DNA from: JAVDCA01 sp963819385
GTDB lineage: Bacteria; Pseudomonadota; Alphaproteobacteria; Rhizobiales; Xanthobacteraceae
Direction: 5' to 3'
DNA: 64,000 bases
NCBI GenBank assembly: GCA_963819385.1
Contig: CAWFVV010000001.1
Location: forward strand, 930,001-994,000
The translations under genes and the position numbers were made by a program. The notes under the pieces were generated by a model. It saw nothing but the letters and a program-made list of their open reading frames with translations, was not told the DNA's origin and searched no databases. Shown here piece by piece: positions 19,801 to 28,044 of this stretch. Numbering within the stretch: position 1 is the stretch's first letter; each line of letters begins with the position of its first letter.

Positions 19801-20395
19801 CGGCGCCGGCAACCTCTTGGGCGACGAGCAGTCCGGCCACATCAAGGAGGTCGGCTACGAGCTCTACCAGCAGATGCTCGAGGAGGCGGTCGCGAGCCTC
19901 AAGGCCGGCATTACGGAGCCGGTCGCCGACCGCTGGTCGCCGCAGATCACCATCGGCATGCCGGTGCTCATTCCGGAGGACTACGTCGCCGATCTCCCGG
20001 TGCGGCTCGCGCTTTATCGCCGCCTTGCGGACCTCGAGGACGATCGCGAGATCGATGCCTTTGCGGCCGAGCTGGTCGACCGCTTCGGCGCACTGCCCGA
20101 GGAGGTGAATCACCTGCTCGACACGGTGAAGATCAAGGCCTTGTGTCGCCGTGCCAACGTCGCGAAGATCGACACCGGTCCGAAGGGCGCCGTGATCTCG
20201 TTCCGCGACGACCGCTTCACCAATCCGGAAGGCCTCGTGGCCTATATCCGCGAACAGGGCGTGGCCGCTCGTGTGCGGCCCGACATGAAGGTCGTGCTGT
20301 TTGAGGACTGGGAGCGGCCGGAGCAGCGGCTCAAGGGCGCGGCGGCGATCTTGCGGGACCTGGTGCGGATCGCGGAGAGGGCGAAGGCGGCTTGA
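16878..20395 (+). pseudogene. mfd: transcription-repair coupling factor Mfd (frameshifted near 17933)
   Basis: Mfd releases stalled RNA polymerase and recruits UvrA. The whole span would encode about 1172 aa, normal for the family. The UvrB-like N-terminal part (residues 1-353) reads in one frame and stops at 17948. The rest reads in the next frame: RNAP-interaction domain (DLVVHVDHGIGRFVGLQ), Walker A (VCGDVGFGKTEVALRA), DEEQHFGVAHKE, TATPIPRTL, QLRGRVGRS and the D7 domain. Restoring one C in the short C run at 17933-17934 would join LDAS to PLARLTPFAVPEG in a single frame. Either this is a one-base deletion in the strain or an assembly error. The start overlaps sdhE. Confidence 0.93.
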
Positions 20396-20404
20396 GGCGG
20401 CGGC

Positions 20405-20531
20405 GTAGGGTGGGCAAAATCGCCGCGACGGCCTCTCCACATCGCTTACGTCGGCGGGCGATTTTGCCCACGACCTCCGAGCGGGAAACAGGCCGCGTGG
20501 GCAACGGCGAAGAGGCCGTTGCCCACCCTAC
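20405..20531. repeat. compound palindromic repeat (GTAGGGTGGGCAA type)
   Basis: The outer arms are GTAGGGTGGGCAA and TTGCCCACCCTAC; an inner pair GGGCAAAATCGCC/GGCGATTTTGCCC lies in the left half. It begins 9 bases after the mfd stop codon and belongs to the same repeat type as the element at 13678-13753. Confidence 0.85.
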
Positions 20532-20662
20532 GCAGTGGCTTAGTTTCGTGTCTCACCACAGGGGTGCAGTCCACAAACCCAGATATCGGAGGGCCTTGAC
20601 CTGCCCCCGGATTTTCGGACCAGCGATAAGTTGAGAGACTGGCTCCCGATTCGGAGGGAGCG

Positions 20663-20926
20663 ATGCGCAAAGGCCGATTTACAGAAGAGCAGAGGGTGGC
20701 GATCATCCGTGAGGCGGATCGCGAGCCGGTGGCGGAGGTGGCCAAGCGGCACGGGATCAGTGGCCAGGCGATCTACATATGGCGCCAGCGGTTCGGCGGC
20801 TTCGAGGGGAACGAAGTGCGGCGGCTGAAGCAGCTTGAGGTCGAGAATGAGCGGCTCAAGAAGCTGGTTGCCGAACGCGACCTCGAGATCGAGGTGATGA
20901 AGGAAGTAGCGTTAAAAAATTGGTGA
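20663..20926 (+). CDS. IS3-family transposase OrfA
   Basis: This 87-aa protein has a helix-turn-helix (RFTEEQRVAIIREA...VAKRHGISGQAIYIWRQRF) that binds the inverted repeats, and a C-terminal leucine-zipper-like helix (LKQLEVENERLKKLVAERDLEIEVM). GGAGGG precedes the ATG. Near its end the run AAAAAA at 20914-20919 is a likely slippery site: a -1 shift there enters the orfB frame and would give the OrfAB transposase. Confidence 0.95.
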   Translation: MRKGRFTEEQRVAIIREADREPVAEVAKRHGISGQAIYIWRQRFGGFEGNEVRRLKQLEVENERLKKLVAERDLEIEVMKEVALKNW

Positions 20927-21864
20927 GCGTGCCGGCTCGTCGGCGTCAAGTTGCGTATGGCCGGGAGCGAGGTCTCTCGGCGCGACGGGCCTGCACGCTG
21001 TTTTCGGTGGGGCGCTCGGCGTTGCGCTACCGAAGCCGCAAGGCGGCCAAGGACGCGGCCGTGATCGCGCGGATGAAGGAGCTGTCGGCGCAATATCCGC
21101 GCTGCGGCTACCGCCGCATCCGCATCTATCTCGGCCGCGACGGGCATCGGATGGGCGTGGGGCGCGCCTACCGGCTGTGGCGAGCGGCCAACCTGCAGCT
21201 GCCGCGCCGGAGGCCGAGGAAGCGCGTTGCGCTCCCGCGGCCGCGGCCGCAAGCACCGTGCGGGGCGAACCAGGTGTGGTCCTACGACTTCGTGTTCGAT
21301 CATTGCGCGAACGGCCAGCAGCTCAAGTGTCTCACGGTGACGGACGAGTTCACCAAGGAGGGGCTGGCGATCGAGGTCGATGGCCGCATCCGCTCGCCGC
21401 GTGTCATCGATGTGCTGTCGCGCCTCGTGAGTGCACGCGGCGCGCCGGCATTCCTGCGCAGCGACAACGGCCCAGAGTTCGTATCCAAGGCCCTGTTGTC
21501 CTGGATCGCCGCACAACGCATTGGCACGGCATTGATCGAGCCCGGCAAGCCTTGGCAGAATGGCGTCGTGGAGAGCTTCAACGGCAAATTTCGCGACGAG
21601 TGCCTGAACCTCGAATGGTTTCGTTCGCGCGCCGAAGCGAAGGTCATCATCGAGGCGTGGCGTCGGCATTACAACGAAGTGCGACCGCATTCGAGCCTCG
21701 GCTATCTCACGCCGAACGAGTTCGTGGCTCGACTGAAAAACGCAGCGACCTGCCATGCAACGGGCCAGGGCGCTGCGGTAGGTGGGCCTCCGCGCCCTGG
21801 CCCGTTGCATCACCCGCTCCGCAAGGGGCACAGGCAGCAGGTCAGGGACGCCGTCTCAAGCTAA
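20920..21864 (+). CDS. IS3-family transposase OrfB (DDE integrase domain)
   Basis: This 314-aa frame contains the HTH_21 part (KELSAQYPRCGYRRIRIYLGRDG) and an rve integrase core. The DDE residues are visible in WSYDFVFD, RSDNGPEF and VVESFNGKFRDEC, followed by RPHSSLGYLTPNEF. It overlaps orfA by 7 bp in the -1 frame, so it is probably made as a fusion rather than from its own TTG (20920) or GTG (20923) start. Confidence 0.95.
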   Translation: MVSVPARRRQVAYGRERGLSARRACTLFSVGRSALRYRSRKAAKDAAVIARMKELSAQYPRCGYRRIRIYLGRDGHRMGVGRAYRLWRAANLQLPRRRPRKRVALPRPRPQAPCGANQVWSYDFVFDHCANGQQLKCLTVTDEFTKEGLAIEVDGRIRSPRVIDVLSRLVSARGAPAFLRSDNGPEFVSKALLSWIAAQRIGTALIEPGKPWQNGVVESFNGKFRDECLNLEWFRSRAEAKVIIEAWRRHYNEVRPHSSLGYLTPNEFVARLKNAATCHATGQGAAVGGPPRPGPLHHPLRKGHRQQVRDAVSS

Positions 21865-21892
21865 CCGTGGTCCGAAGAATCGGGGCAGGCCA

Positions 21893-22272
21893 GCCTTCTC
21901 AACAAATACAATCGATCTGCAATGGGATTGAGACGACAATTACAATGCAAGGTCCTGAAGGGGCGGGGGAAAACCCGTTGGCGCAAGAACAATGGAAACA
22001 ATGGCAAAAACAATGCGCAGAACAATGGAAAACAATGAAAAGTGCAACGCGATGCAGCCTTAGGGTGAGGCACGCAACGCCGGGACAGCGCTCCCTTGCG
22101 GCAACAAAAAGCCCGCCGACGAGCAATGGCGGGCGAGGACTCGTGCAAATTCGAGACTAGGATTTCAGCCATCGCCGACTTGTCGCTAAAAAGCAAGCAA
22201 GAGAAATAAAGCGCTCACGTTATCCCGGCGATCTGGTCCGCATCGCGGAGAGAGCGAAGGCGGCGTGGAGCC
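21893..22272. other. gene-free, AT-richer stretch ending in a second copy of the mfd 3' end
   Basis: No convincing gene is seen here. The stretch is AT-richer than its surroundings and holds five irregularly spaced AACAATG motifs (starts at 21988, 21997, 22009, 22021 and 22031) and a terminator-like hairpin. Bases 22230-22268 match the last 39 bases of mfd (20357-20395) at 33 positions. All six differences fall at third codon positions, and the mfd stop TGA is TGG here. This copy therefore looks like the tail of a diverged mfd allele. Both copies are followed closely by a GTAGG(G/A)TGGG palindromic repeat. Confidence 0.8.
22106..22134 (-). terminator. Rho-independent terminator-like hairpin (minus strand)
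   Basis: On the minus strand a GCCCGCC/GGCGGGC stem with a 10-base loop is followed by TTTTT. It lies about 225 bases beyond the end of the FrnE-like gene, the nearest minus-strand gene, and could end its transcript. Confidence 0.55.
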
Positions 22273-22363
22273 GTAGGATGGGTAGAGGCCGAAGGCCGAA
22301 ACCCATCATCTATGCGTCTGTCGTTAATGGTGATGGGTTTCGCTGCGCTCAACCCATCCTACG
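22273..22363. repeat. palindromic repeat (GTAGGATGGGT type)
   Basis: GTAGGATGGGT at the left is matched by ACCCATCCTAC at the right, with inner arms GAAACCCATCA and TGATGGGTTTC. The right end supplies the TAG stop codon of the FrnE-like gene, so the element has been fixed exactly at a gene end. Confidence 0.85.
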
Positions 22364-23036
22364 CGGTGGCCGTCGCCTCGCGCTTCTCCCGCTCGGCAAT
22401 TGCCTTCTCGATCGCGGAGACCAGATGCTCGGGCGACTGCGCGCCCGAGACCGCGAGCATGCCGCCGAAGATGTACATCGGCACGCCCTCGATGCCGGCC
22501 TCCTTGGCGGATTCGGCGGCGCGCGTGACCGTGTCGACATCGGTATCGCTCGCGAGCAGCTCGCGTACTTTCGTTGCGTCGAGGCCGCAGTCGGCGGCCG
22601 CCTTCACCAGGACCTCGCGGTCGGAAAGATCGCCGCCTTCGGTGAAATAGAGGTCCATCAGGCGCTGCTTCATGCGCGCGCCGTTGCCTTGCTGCTCCGC
22701 CCAGTAGATCAGCCGATGGCAGTCGATGGTGTTAGGCTGGCGCTTGATCTTGTCGGGCGCGTAGGTGAGGCCTTCGCCTGCCGCGACGCCGACGATGCGC
22801 TGGGCATTCTGGTTGTACCGGTCGACAGAGCCGAACTTGGTGGTGAGGTATTCGGTGCGGCTGATGCCGTCGCGCGGGACCCAGTCGTTGAGGAAATACG
22901 GATGGAAGCGCACCACGACGGGCAGGTCAGGACGCGACGCGACCGCCTTTTCGAGCCGGCGCTTGCCGATGAAGCACCACGGGCAGACCACGTCGGAAAC
23001 GACGTCGATGGTGAGCGGTTCGGTCGTGTCGGACAT
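22359..23036 (-). CDS. DsbA-family oxidoreductase (FrnE-like)
   Basis: This 225-aa thioredoxin-fold protein has the redox motif CPWC near residues 18-21 (DVVSDVVCPWCFIGK), a helical insertion, and the cis-proline region GVPMYIFGG near the end (IEGVPMYIFGGMLAVSGAQ). It has no signal peptide, so it is cytoplasmic, as is typical for FrnE/2-hydroxychromene-isomerase-like members. These act as disulfide isomerases or oxidoreductases of unknown substrate. The start MSDTTEPLTIDVVSD at 23036 fits the family; an upstream extension does not. Confidence 0.92.
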   Translation of the reverse strand: MSDTTEPLTIDVVSDVVCPWCFIGKRRLEKAVASRPDLPVVVRFHPYFLNDWVPRDGISRTEYLTTKFGSVDRYNQNAQRIVGVAAGEGLTYAPDKIKRQPNTIDCHRLIYWAEQQGNGARMKQRLMDLYFTEGGDLSDREVLVKAAADCGLDATKVRELLASDTDVDTVTRAAESAKEAGIEGVPMYIFGGMLAVSGAQSPEHLVSAIEKAIAEREKREATATA

Positions 23037-23082
23037 GGGTGTGCTCCGGAGGAAGAGAGGAGCACCAAAGATAGGCGCAGCC

Positions 23083-24408
23083 TTACTGCGCCGCAACCGC
23101 GACCGGTTCCGATACGCGGGCCAGCAGGGTCTCGACCGTGTCGTTGGATTTCAGCGCCGCGAGCGTGATGGTCGGATCGGCCCGCACGGGCCGGCCGTCC
23201 TCGCCGCCGGCGGACAGCATGGTGTGGCGCAGCACGTTGGCGATGCGGCGCGCCACCACGTGGGCGCTGCGCAGCGCGGTTTCCGAGAACGCGAGCAGGA
23301 TCGAGCCGTCGCTTGCGCGGCAGGCGAAATCGGCGCTGCGCACGAGGCGGCTGACGAGGCGCGCCGCATCCATGTTGATGCGGCGGTCGAGCGCGCCTGG
23401 AAATGTGAAGCGCGCGAGCGTCATGGCGTTGCCGCGCACCTTCGCCTCGTCGACCGCGCGGTTGAGGTCGCGCAAGAAGGCCGTCACGGTGAAGAGGCCG
23501 GTCTGCGGATCGAGCAGGCCTTTGGCGTCGAGCGCGGCGAGCTGGCGTTGCAGGCGCGCCTCGAAGGCGTGCTGGCGCACCAGCGGCAGGATGCGCTCGA
23601 CGATTTGCGCGGGCTCGCCCGCGAGCTGCTCCAGGTTGGGCAGGCGATCTATCTCGATCGAGGCGGGCAGGTCGGGCAGGAGCGCGACCGGCAGGTCGCG
23701 AAAACGCGTGTCCTCGGCCAGCACCGTGAGGAAGGCTTCGACGGTGCGCGGGTTGAAACCCTCGCCGATCACGATGCCATCCACGTCACGCGAGTTGAGG
23801 AACTTGGCGGCGGTCTCGACGCTGAGCGCGCCGATGAGGCCAACGCGTTCGCCGACCGCGGTCGAGAGCGCCGGATATCCGCCACCGCGGCCGGTGACGA
23901 TGACGGTCGCGTCCTCGATCGGATCGGTTGCCAGAAGGACCGGCATATCGTCGCATTCGCCTTTGAGCGCTGCGGCACGGCGCAACGCGGTGGCGTGCTG
24001 GGTGCGCACGCGCAACGCCGAGGCGAGGCGGATCGCGATCCGGGCGGGCGACGCGTTGGACGCGATCGGGAGCGCGCCGGCAATCGCCGGCGCGGAATCG
24101 GCAATGCGAGCGACGACCGGAAGATACGGCGCGCCGGCCGCGTCGATCGCGGCGCGCAGGGCGGCGGCGTGTTCGGGCGACTTTGCCGGGCCGGCCGCAA
24201 CGACGGCCGCGGGTTCGATGCGGGCGATCGCGTCGGCGGCGTCACGCCAGCTCGCCTCGACCACCGGAAATGCGCCGGCGGCCGCAAGCGCCGAGATCAG
24301 CTCCGCATTCTTCTGATCGGCGACGACGACGATCGGACCCTGCAACGACATCGAAGCCACGCGGTTGGAGGCGAACGCTGACAAAGCGCGGATCGGCGCG
24401 GCGGTCAC
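23083..24408 (-). CDS. degenerate GGDEF-domain protein
   Basis: This protein of up to 441 aa has an N-terminal half resembling two receiver-like alpha/beta units (IVVVADQKNAELISALAAAG and DGIVIGEGFNPRTVEAFLTVLAED) and a C-terminal GGDEF-like domain starting at LLDPQTGLFTVTAFLRDLNRAV. The catalytic GGDEF loop is missing: the place where it belongs reads RASDGSILLAF. It is therefore unlikely to make cyclic di-GMP and may be a binding or scaffold protein. The start is uncertain (GTG at 24408 or ATG at 24351). It ends 47 bases upstream of the FrnE-like start, possibly in one transcript. Confidence 0.75.
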   Translation of the reverse strand: MTAAPIRALSAFASNRVASMSLQGPIVVVADQKNAELISALAAAGAFPVVEASWRDAADAIARIEPAAVVAAGPAKSPEHAAALRAAIDAAGAPYLPVVARIADSAPAIAGALPIASNASPARIAIRLASALRVRTQHATALRRAAALKGECDDMPVLLATDPIEDATVIVTGRGGGYPALSTAVGERVGLIGALSVETAAKFLNSRDVDGIVIGEGFNPRTVEAFLTVLAEDTRFRDLPVALLPDLPASIEIDRLPNLEQLAGEPAQIVERILPLVRQHAFEARLQRQLAALDAKGLLDPQTGLFTVTAFLRDLNRAVDEAKVRGNAMTLARFTFPGALDRRINMDAARLVSRLVRSADFACRASDGSILLAFSETALRSAHVVARRIANVLRHTMLSAGGEDGRPVRADPTITLAALKSNDTVETLLARVSEPVAVAAQ

Positions 24409-24519
24409 GATCCGTTCGCCGCGAAAGCCGATCGAGGGGCGAGGCTAGAGGAACGCCATTAACGTCTCGTCAATGGCCAGCGTTAACATCCGGCTATCGC
24501 GGCCGGCGACGCGGCGCGG

Positions 24520-25968
24520 CTACGAACTGAAGGCCGCCAAGGCGCGCGGCGGAACACCGCGCAGAACGGCCTCCTCGCTCATTCCGCCGAGCTCGGCGGC
24601 CATGAGCGCGCGTTGGGCGTCGCGATAGCGGTCGAGGCCGGCAGGGCTGCCCGTGATCGAGAGGGCCTGGGTCGTCGGATCGATCGTGCATGAATAGCCG
24701 GTGTCGGCAAAGCCGTCGGTGTCGACCGGGAAGGCGGGCTTCGCGGCCACATCGATCTCGAGCGGAACCGGGAACCGCGGCACCTGGGTTCCGCGCACCG
24801 CAATCGTCCCGGCGGGCGTGCGGGCCAGCTCCACGACCTGCAGCGCGTCCACCGTCCCGCGCGGCGTCGTGACCGACCCGAGCGCGAGCCGCGCCGGTTC
24901 GCCCTTGTAGCCGCGGCGCGCCGCGAACAGCGCGCTTTCGCCGAACACCGACACATCGACGAGGCCAATCGCGGGGTCGACCCAATCCGGGCTCGCGGCC
25001 ATCTGCTCGGGCGCGCGCCATGCGGCGATCAGCGTCTTCGTATCGTTGCGCCGGCTCAGTTCATCGGTCTTGCCGAGGCGCAACGCGAGCGCGGCCGGAA
25101 CGATGATGGTCGCGGCCTGCTCGGCGCGGCATTGTGCCAGGAAGGTCTGGTCGTCGAAAGGATGATGCAGCGCGAGCGAGCCGCCGACGAGCAGCCACGG
25201 GATGACGCCAAGCGCGAGGCCGGCGAGCGAGGGCAGGGCGAGCGACGACAGGATGACGGCGTTCGGCTCGACGCGGCTTTCGAGCGCGACGGCGGCGCCG
25301 GCCGCCAGAAGCTCGAAATGGCTGCGGGCGACTGGAACCGGACCGTCGGCGCCGATGTCCCAGGTGATGATCGCCACATGCGCGGCCGGATTGATCGGAC
25401 GCGTGACGTCGGGCGGCACGGCAGGAGCCTTTTCGGCGTAGAGATCGTCGAAGCCGATCACGCCGTCCGCGAGGCCCGGCCCGAAGCCGCCGACCTGGCG
25501 GATCTGGAACACTTCGGCGGCCACATGCATCGCGAGCTCGCAATGATCGACCGCGCCGATACGCCCGCTGACGATCAACGCGCATGCCCCGACCCGGCTG
25601 AGCGCCGACACGCAATCGGCTTGCCGCCACAGCAGCGGCAGCGGCGTGACGATGAGGCCGGCGCGCAGGACACCGAGCAGCGTCACGACCGCATCGACCG
25701 TGTTGGCCATCTGCAGGCCGACGACTTGATCGGTCTGCAGGCCGAGGCGGCGCAGCCGTGCCGCAATCGCATCGATCATGCGGTCGGCCTGCACATAGGT
25801 GAGGCGGCGCGGCTCCGCGCCCGTGACGGCCGCGACGTTCGGCGGGTCGATCAGCGCAACGGCGTCGGGCCGACGCGCCATCACGCGCCGGAATACATCG
25901 TCGAGCGTCGAGCGCCCGGCCTTGGCGAGCATCGCGGCATGTTGTGGAGACGATTGCCCGAGGATCAT
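24520..25968 (-). CDS. degenerate AMP-binding (ANL superfamily) protein
   Basis: This 482-aa protein resembles acyl-CoA ligases through its N-terminal domain: TYVQADRMIDAIAARLRRLG, VVGLQMANTVDAVVTLLGVLRAG and LALGVIPWLLVGGSLALHHPFD. The phosphate-binding loop, normally YTSGTTGxPKG, reads TWDIGADGPVPVARSH, and the C-terminal catalytic lysine region is not recognisable. It is probably not an active adenylating enzyme, or has a changed activity. The start MILGQSSPQHAAML at 25968 is 11 bp after the stop of the YejA-like gene, so the two are likely co-transcribed. Confidence 0.7.
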   Translation of the reverse strand: MILGQSSPQHAAMLAKAGRSTLDDVFRRVMARRPDAVALIDPPNVAAVTGAEPRRLTYVQADRMIDAIAARLRRLGLQTDQVVGLQMANTVDAVVTLLGVLRAGLIVTPLPLLWRQADCVSALSRVGACALIVSGRIGAVDHCELAMHVAAEVFQIRQVGGFGPGLADGVIGFDDLYAEKAPAVPPDVTRPINPAAHVAIITWDIGADGPVPVARSHFELLAAGAAVALESRVEPNAVILSSLALPSLAGLALGVIPWLLVGGSLALHHPFDDQTFLAQCRAEQAATIIVPAALALRLGKTDELSRRNDTKTLIAAWRAPEQMAASPDWVDPAIGLVDVSVFGESALFAARRGYKGEPARLALGSVTTPRGTVDALQVVELARTPAGTIAVRGTQVPRFPVPLEIDVAAKPAFPVDTDGFADTGYSCTIDPTTQALSITGSPAGLDRYRDAQRALMAAELGGMSEEAVLRGVPPRALAAFSS

Positions 25969-25979
25969 GTCGGCCTGCC

Positions 25980-27827
25980 TCACTGCGCCTTGTCGGTCGG
26001 CGCCTCGTACCACCAGGATTCCGGCACGAACCCGACCAAGGCGATTTTTGCCGGATGATGGATGCGCGACCAGCGCGCGACCCATTGCTGCGGCAGATAG
26101 AACAGCGGCACGACATAGTTGCCCGAGATCAGGACACGGTCGAGCGCGCGCACGGCGGCGACGAAGTCCTCGCGCTTCTCGGCCTTGAGCATGGCGGCGA
26201 TCATCGCGTCGATCGCCGGGCTACGCACGCCCATGTAGTTGCGGGTGCCCGGCTGGTCGGCGGCTGCCGAGCCCCAGTAGAAGGCCTGCTCGTTACCGGG
26301 CGACAAGGATTGCTCCCAGCGGTACCAGATCATGTCGTAGTCGAAGGTGTTGCGGCGCTGCTCGTACTGCACCGAGTCGATCATGCGAACATTAGCATCG
26401 ATGCCGGCGCCCTTGAGGAACTGGGAGAACGCGACCGCTACGCGCTCCTGATCCTTGGTGTTGACCAGGATCTCGAACGTCAGCGGCCGGCCGCTCGCTC
26501 GCTCGCGCAGCTTGTTGCCCGCGAGCTCGTATCCGGCCGCCGTGAGAAGCGCGAGCGCGCGCCGGAGGATCGCGCGGTCGTGCCCCGAGCCGTCGCTGAC
26601 CGGCGGCGACCACGTCCCTTCGAGCACGTCGGGACGCACGCTGTCCGGGAAGGGCGCGAGCAGGGCGCGCTCGCGCGCGTCGGCCGGTCGGTGATAGGCA
26701 GACAGCTCGCTGCCAGAGAAATAGCTCGCTGAGCGGCGGTACTGGCCGTAGAAGAACGTCCTGTTGATCCATTCGAAGTCGAACAGCAGCGAGATCGCCT
26801 CCCGCACGCGGGCATCGGCGAATACCGGTCGGCGCATGTTGAAGGCGAAGCCCAGCATGCCCTGTGGAAGGCCGGTCGCGAACGCTTCCTTCACGACGCG
26901 ATGGTCGCGCGCCGCCGGAAAATCATAGACGGTTTCCCAGCGCGCCGGATCGGTCTCGACGGTCACGTCGTAGAGCCCGCGCTTGAAGGCCTCGAAGGCC
27001 GCGTTCTCGTCACGGTAGAAGTCGTAGCGCAAGGTGTCGAAGTTCCACAGTCCTCGGTTGATCGGGAGATCCCGCCCCCAATACGCTGAGTCGCGCTTGA
27101 GCGTCACGCTGCGGCCGGGATCGACCCCGGAAACGACATACGGTCCGGAGCCGATCAGCGGCTTGAACGAGGTCTGCTCGAATGTGGCCGGGTCGACCGC
27201 GTGCTTGGGCAGCACCGGCATCAAGCCGAGGATGAGCGGCAGCTCGCGATCGTGGCTGCTCGACAGGTCGAACCGGACCGTACGCTCGTCGAGTGCCTCG
27301 GCCTTGGCGACCTTGACGTAGTAGGTGCGCAAGTTGGGACGGCCGTGGTCGCGCAGGAGCTGCCACGAGAAAATGACGTCCTCCGCCGTGACCGGGTGGC
27401 CGTCGGAGAACTTCGCGCGCGGATCGATCCGGAACGTGACGTAGGAACGCGCACCGTCTGTCTCGACGCTCTTGGCGAGCAGTCCGTAGAGCGTGAACGG
27501 CTCGTCGTAGCTGCGCGTGAGCAGGCTCTCGACCACGTAGCCGCGCAGCGAGATCGCGGCCTCGCCTTTGATGATGAAGGGATTGACGCTGTCGAAGGTT
27601 CCGAGCGCGCCTTGCACCAATTGGCCGCCCTTCGGCGCATCCGGATTGACGTAGGGCAGGGCCGTAAATCCCGGTGCCAGCGCCGGTTCCCCATGCATCG
27701 CGATCGCAAAGCTGGGCTCGCCCGCCCACGCGGCGCCGATACGCCAGCCGAACAGAAGCGCCACGCCGCAAAACACGATCGTGCGTGCGAGCACCGTCAT
27801 GGACGACCGGAGCTGTCGGCGGGACAT
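25980..27827 (-). CDS. extracellular solute-binding protein family 5, YejA-like
   Basis: This protein of about 615 aa is a periplasmic binding protein of a peptide-type ABC importer (SBP_bac_5). A signal peptide (MTVLARTIVFCGVALLFGWRIGAAWAG) is followed by HGEPALAPGFTALPYVNPDAPKGG, the YejA-type opening, and FKRGLYDV, ARWETVYDFPA and GMLGFAFNMRRPVFAD in the core. YejA members bind microcin C-like or murein peptides. No permease or ATPase genes are nearby, so it is an orphan or uses a transporter encoded elsewhere. Starts at 27827, 27800 or 27896 are possible; 27827 gives a normal signal sequence. Confidence 0.88.
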   Translation of the reverse strand: MSRRQLRSSMTVLARTIVFCGVALLFGWRIGAAWAGEPSFAIAMHGEPALAPGFTALPYVNPDAPKGGQLVQGALGTFDSVNPFIIKGEAAISLRGYVVESLLTRSYDEPFTLYGLLAKSVETDGARSYVTFRIDPRAKFSDGHPVTAEDVIFSWQLLRDHGRPNLRTYYVKVAKAEALDERTVRFDLSSSHDRELPLILGLMPVLPKHAVDPATFEQTSFKPLIGSGPYVVSGVDPGRSVTLKRDSAYWGRDLPINRGLWNFDTLRYDFYRDENAAFEAFKRGLYDVTVETDPARWETVYDFPAARDHRVVKEAFATGLPQGMLGFAFNMRRPVFADARVREAISLLFDFEWINRTFFYGQYRRSASYFSGSELSAYHRPADARERALLAPFPDSVRPDVLEGTWSPPVSDGSGHDRAILRRALALLTAAGYELAGNKLRERASGRPLTFEILVNTKDQERVAVAFSQFLKGAGIDANVRMIDSVQYEQRRNTFDYDMIWYRWEQSLSPGNEQAFYWGSAAADQPGTRNYMGVRSPAIDAMIAAMLKAEKREDFVAAVRALDRVLISGNYVVPLFYLPQQWVARWSRIHHPAKIALVGFVPESWWYEAPTDKAQ

Positions 27828-28044
27828 TGCGCCGAGGAATAGCATACGCGATCCGGGCCGCCACGCGGTCTTGCAGTTATCACCATCATTCCGCATAAGG
27901 CTTTCTGGGGGCGCGTTTTTGCGCCATCGGGCCGGGTGGTGGATGTCACTATCCTGCCTCATTTCACGTCGAGACAGCCGATCTCTAGGGGGCGCCCGTC
28001 CCGTCGGCGCGGATGCCAGGGAACGGCGATAGAGAGGATTCAGA

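Larger units (their letters stand above)
20597..21892 (+). mobile_element. IS3-family (IS407-like) insertion sequence, complete
   Basis: The left end TGACCTGCCCCCGGATTTTC and the right end (reverse complement TGGCCTGCCCCGATTCTTC) form imperfect terminal inverted repeats. GCCT at 20593-20596 is repeated at 21893-21896 as a 4-bp target duplication, the size expected for the IS407 group. Inside are overlapping orfA and orfB with the IS3 frameshift arrangement. Both target repeats and all catalytic residues are intact, so the insertion may be fairly recent and functional. Confidence 0.93.

Noticed and set aside
21985..22040. AACAATG repeats as a CRISPR or iteron array
   Set aside because: Units are only 7 bp with irregular spacing, there are no spacers, and no cas or rep gene is nearby.
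20405..22363. Genomic island or prophage between the mfd tails
   Set aside because: The interval is only about 1.9 kb and has no integrase or phage genes beyond the IS; it may at most be a remnant.
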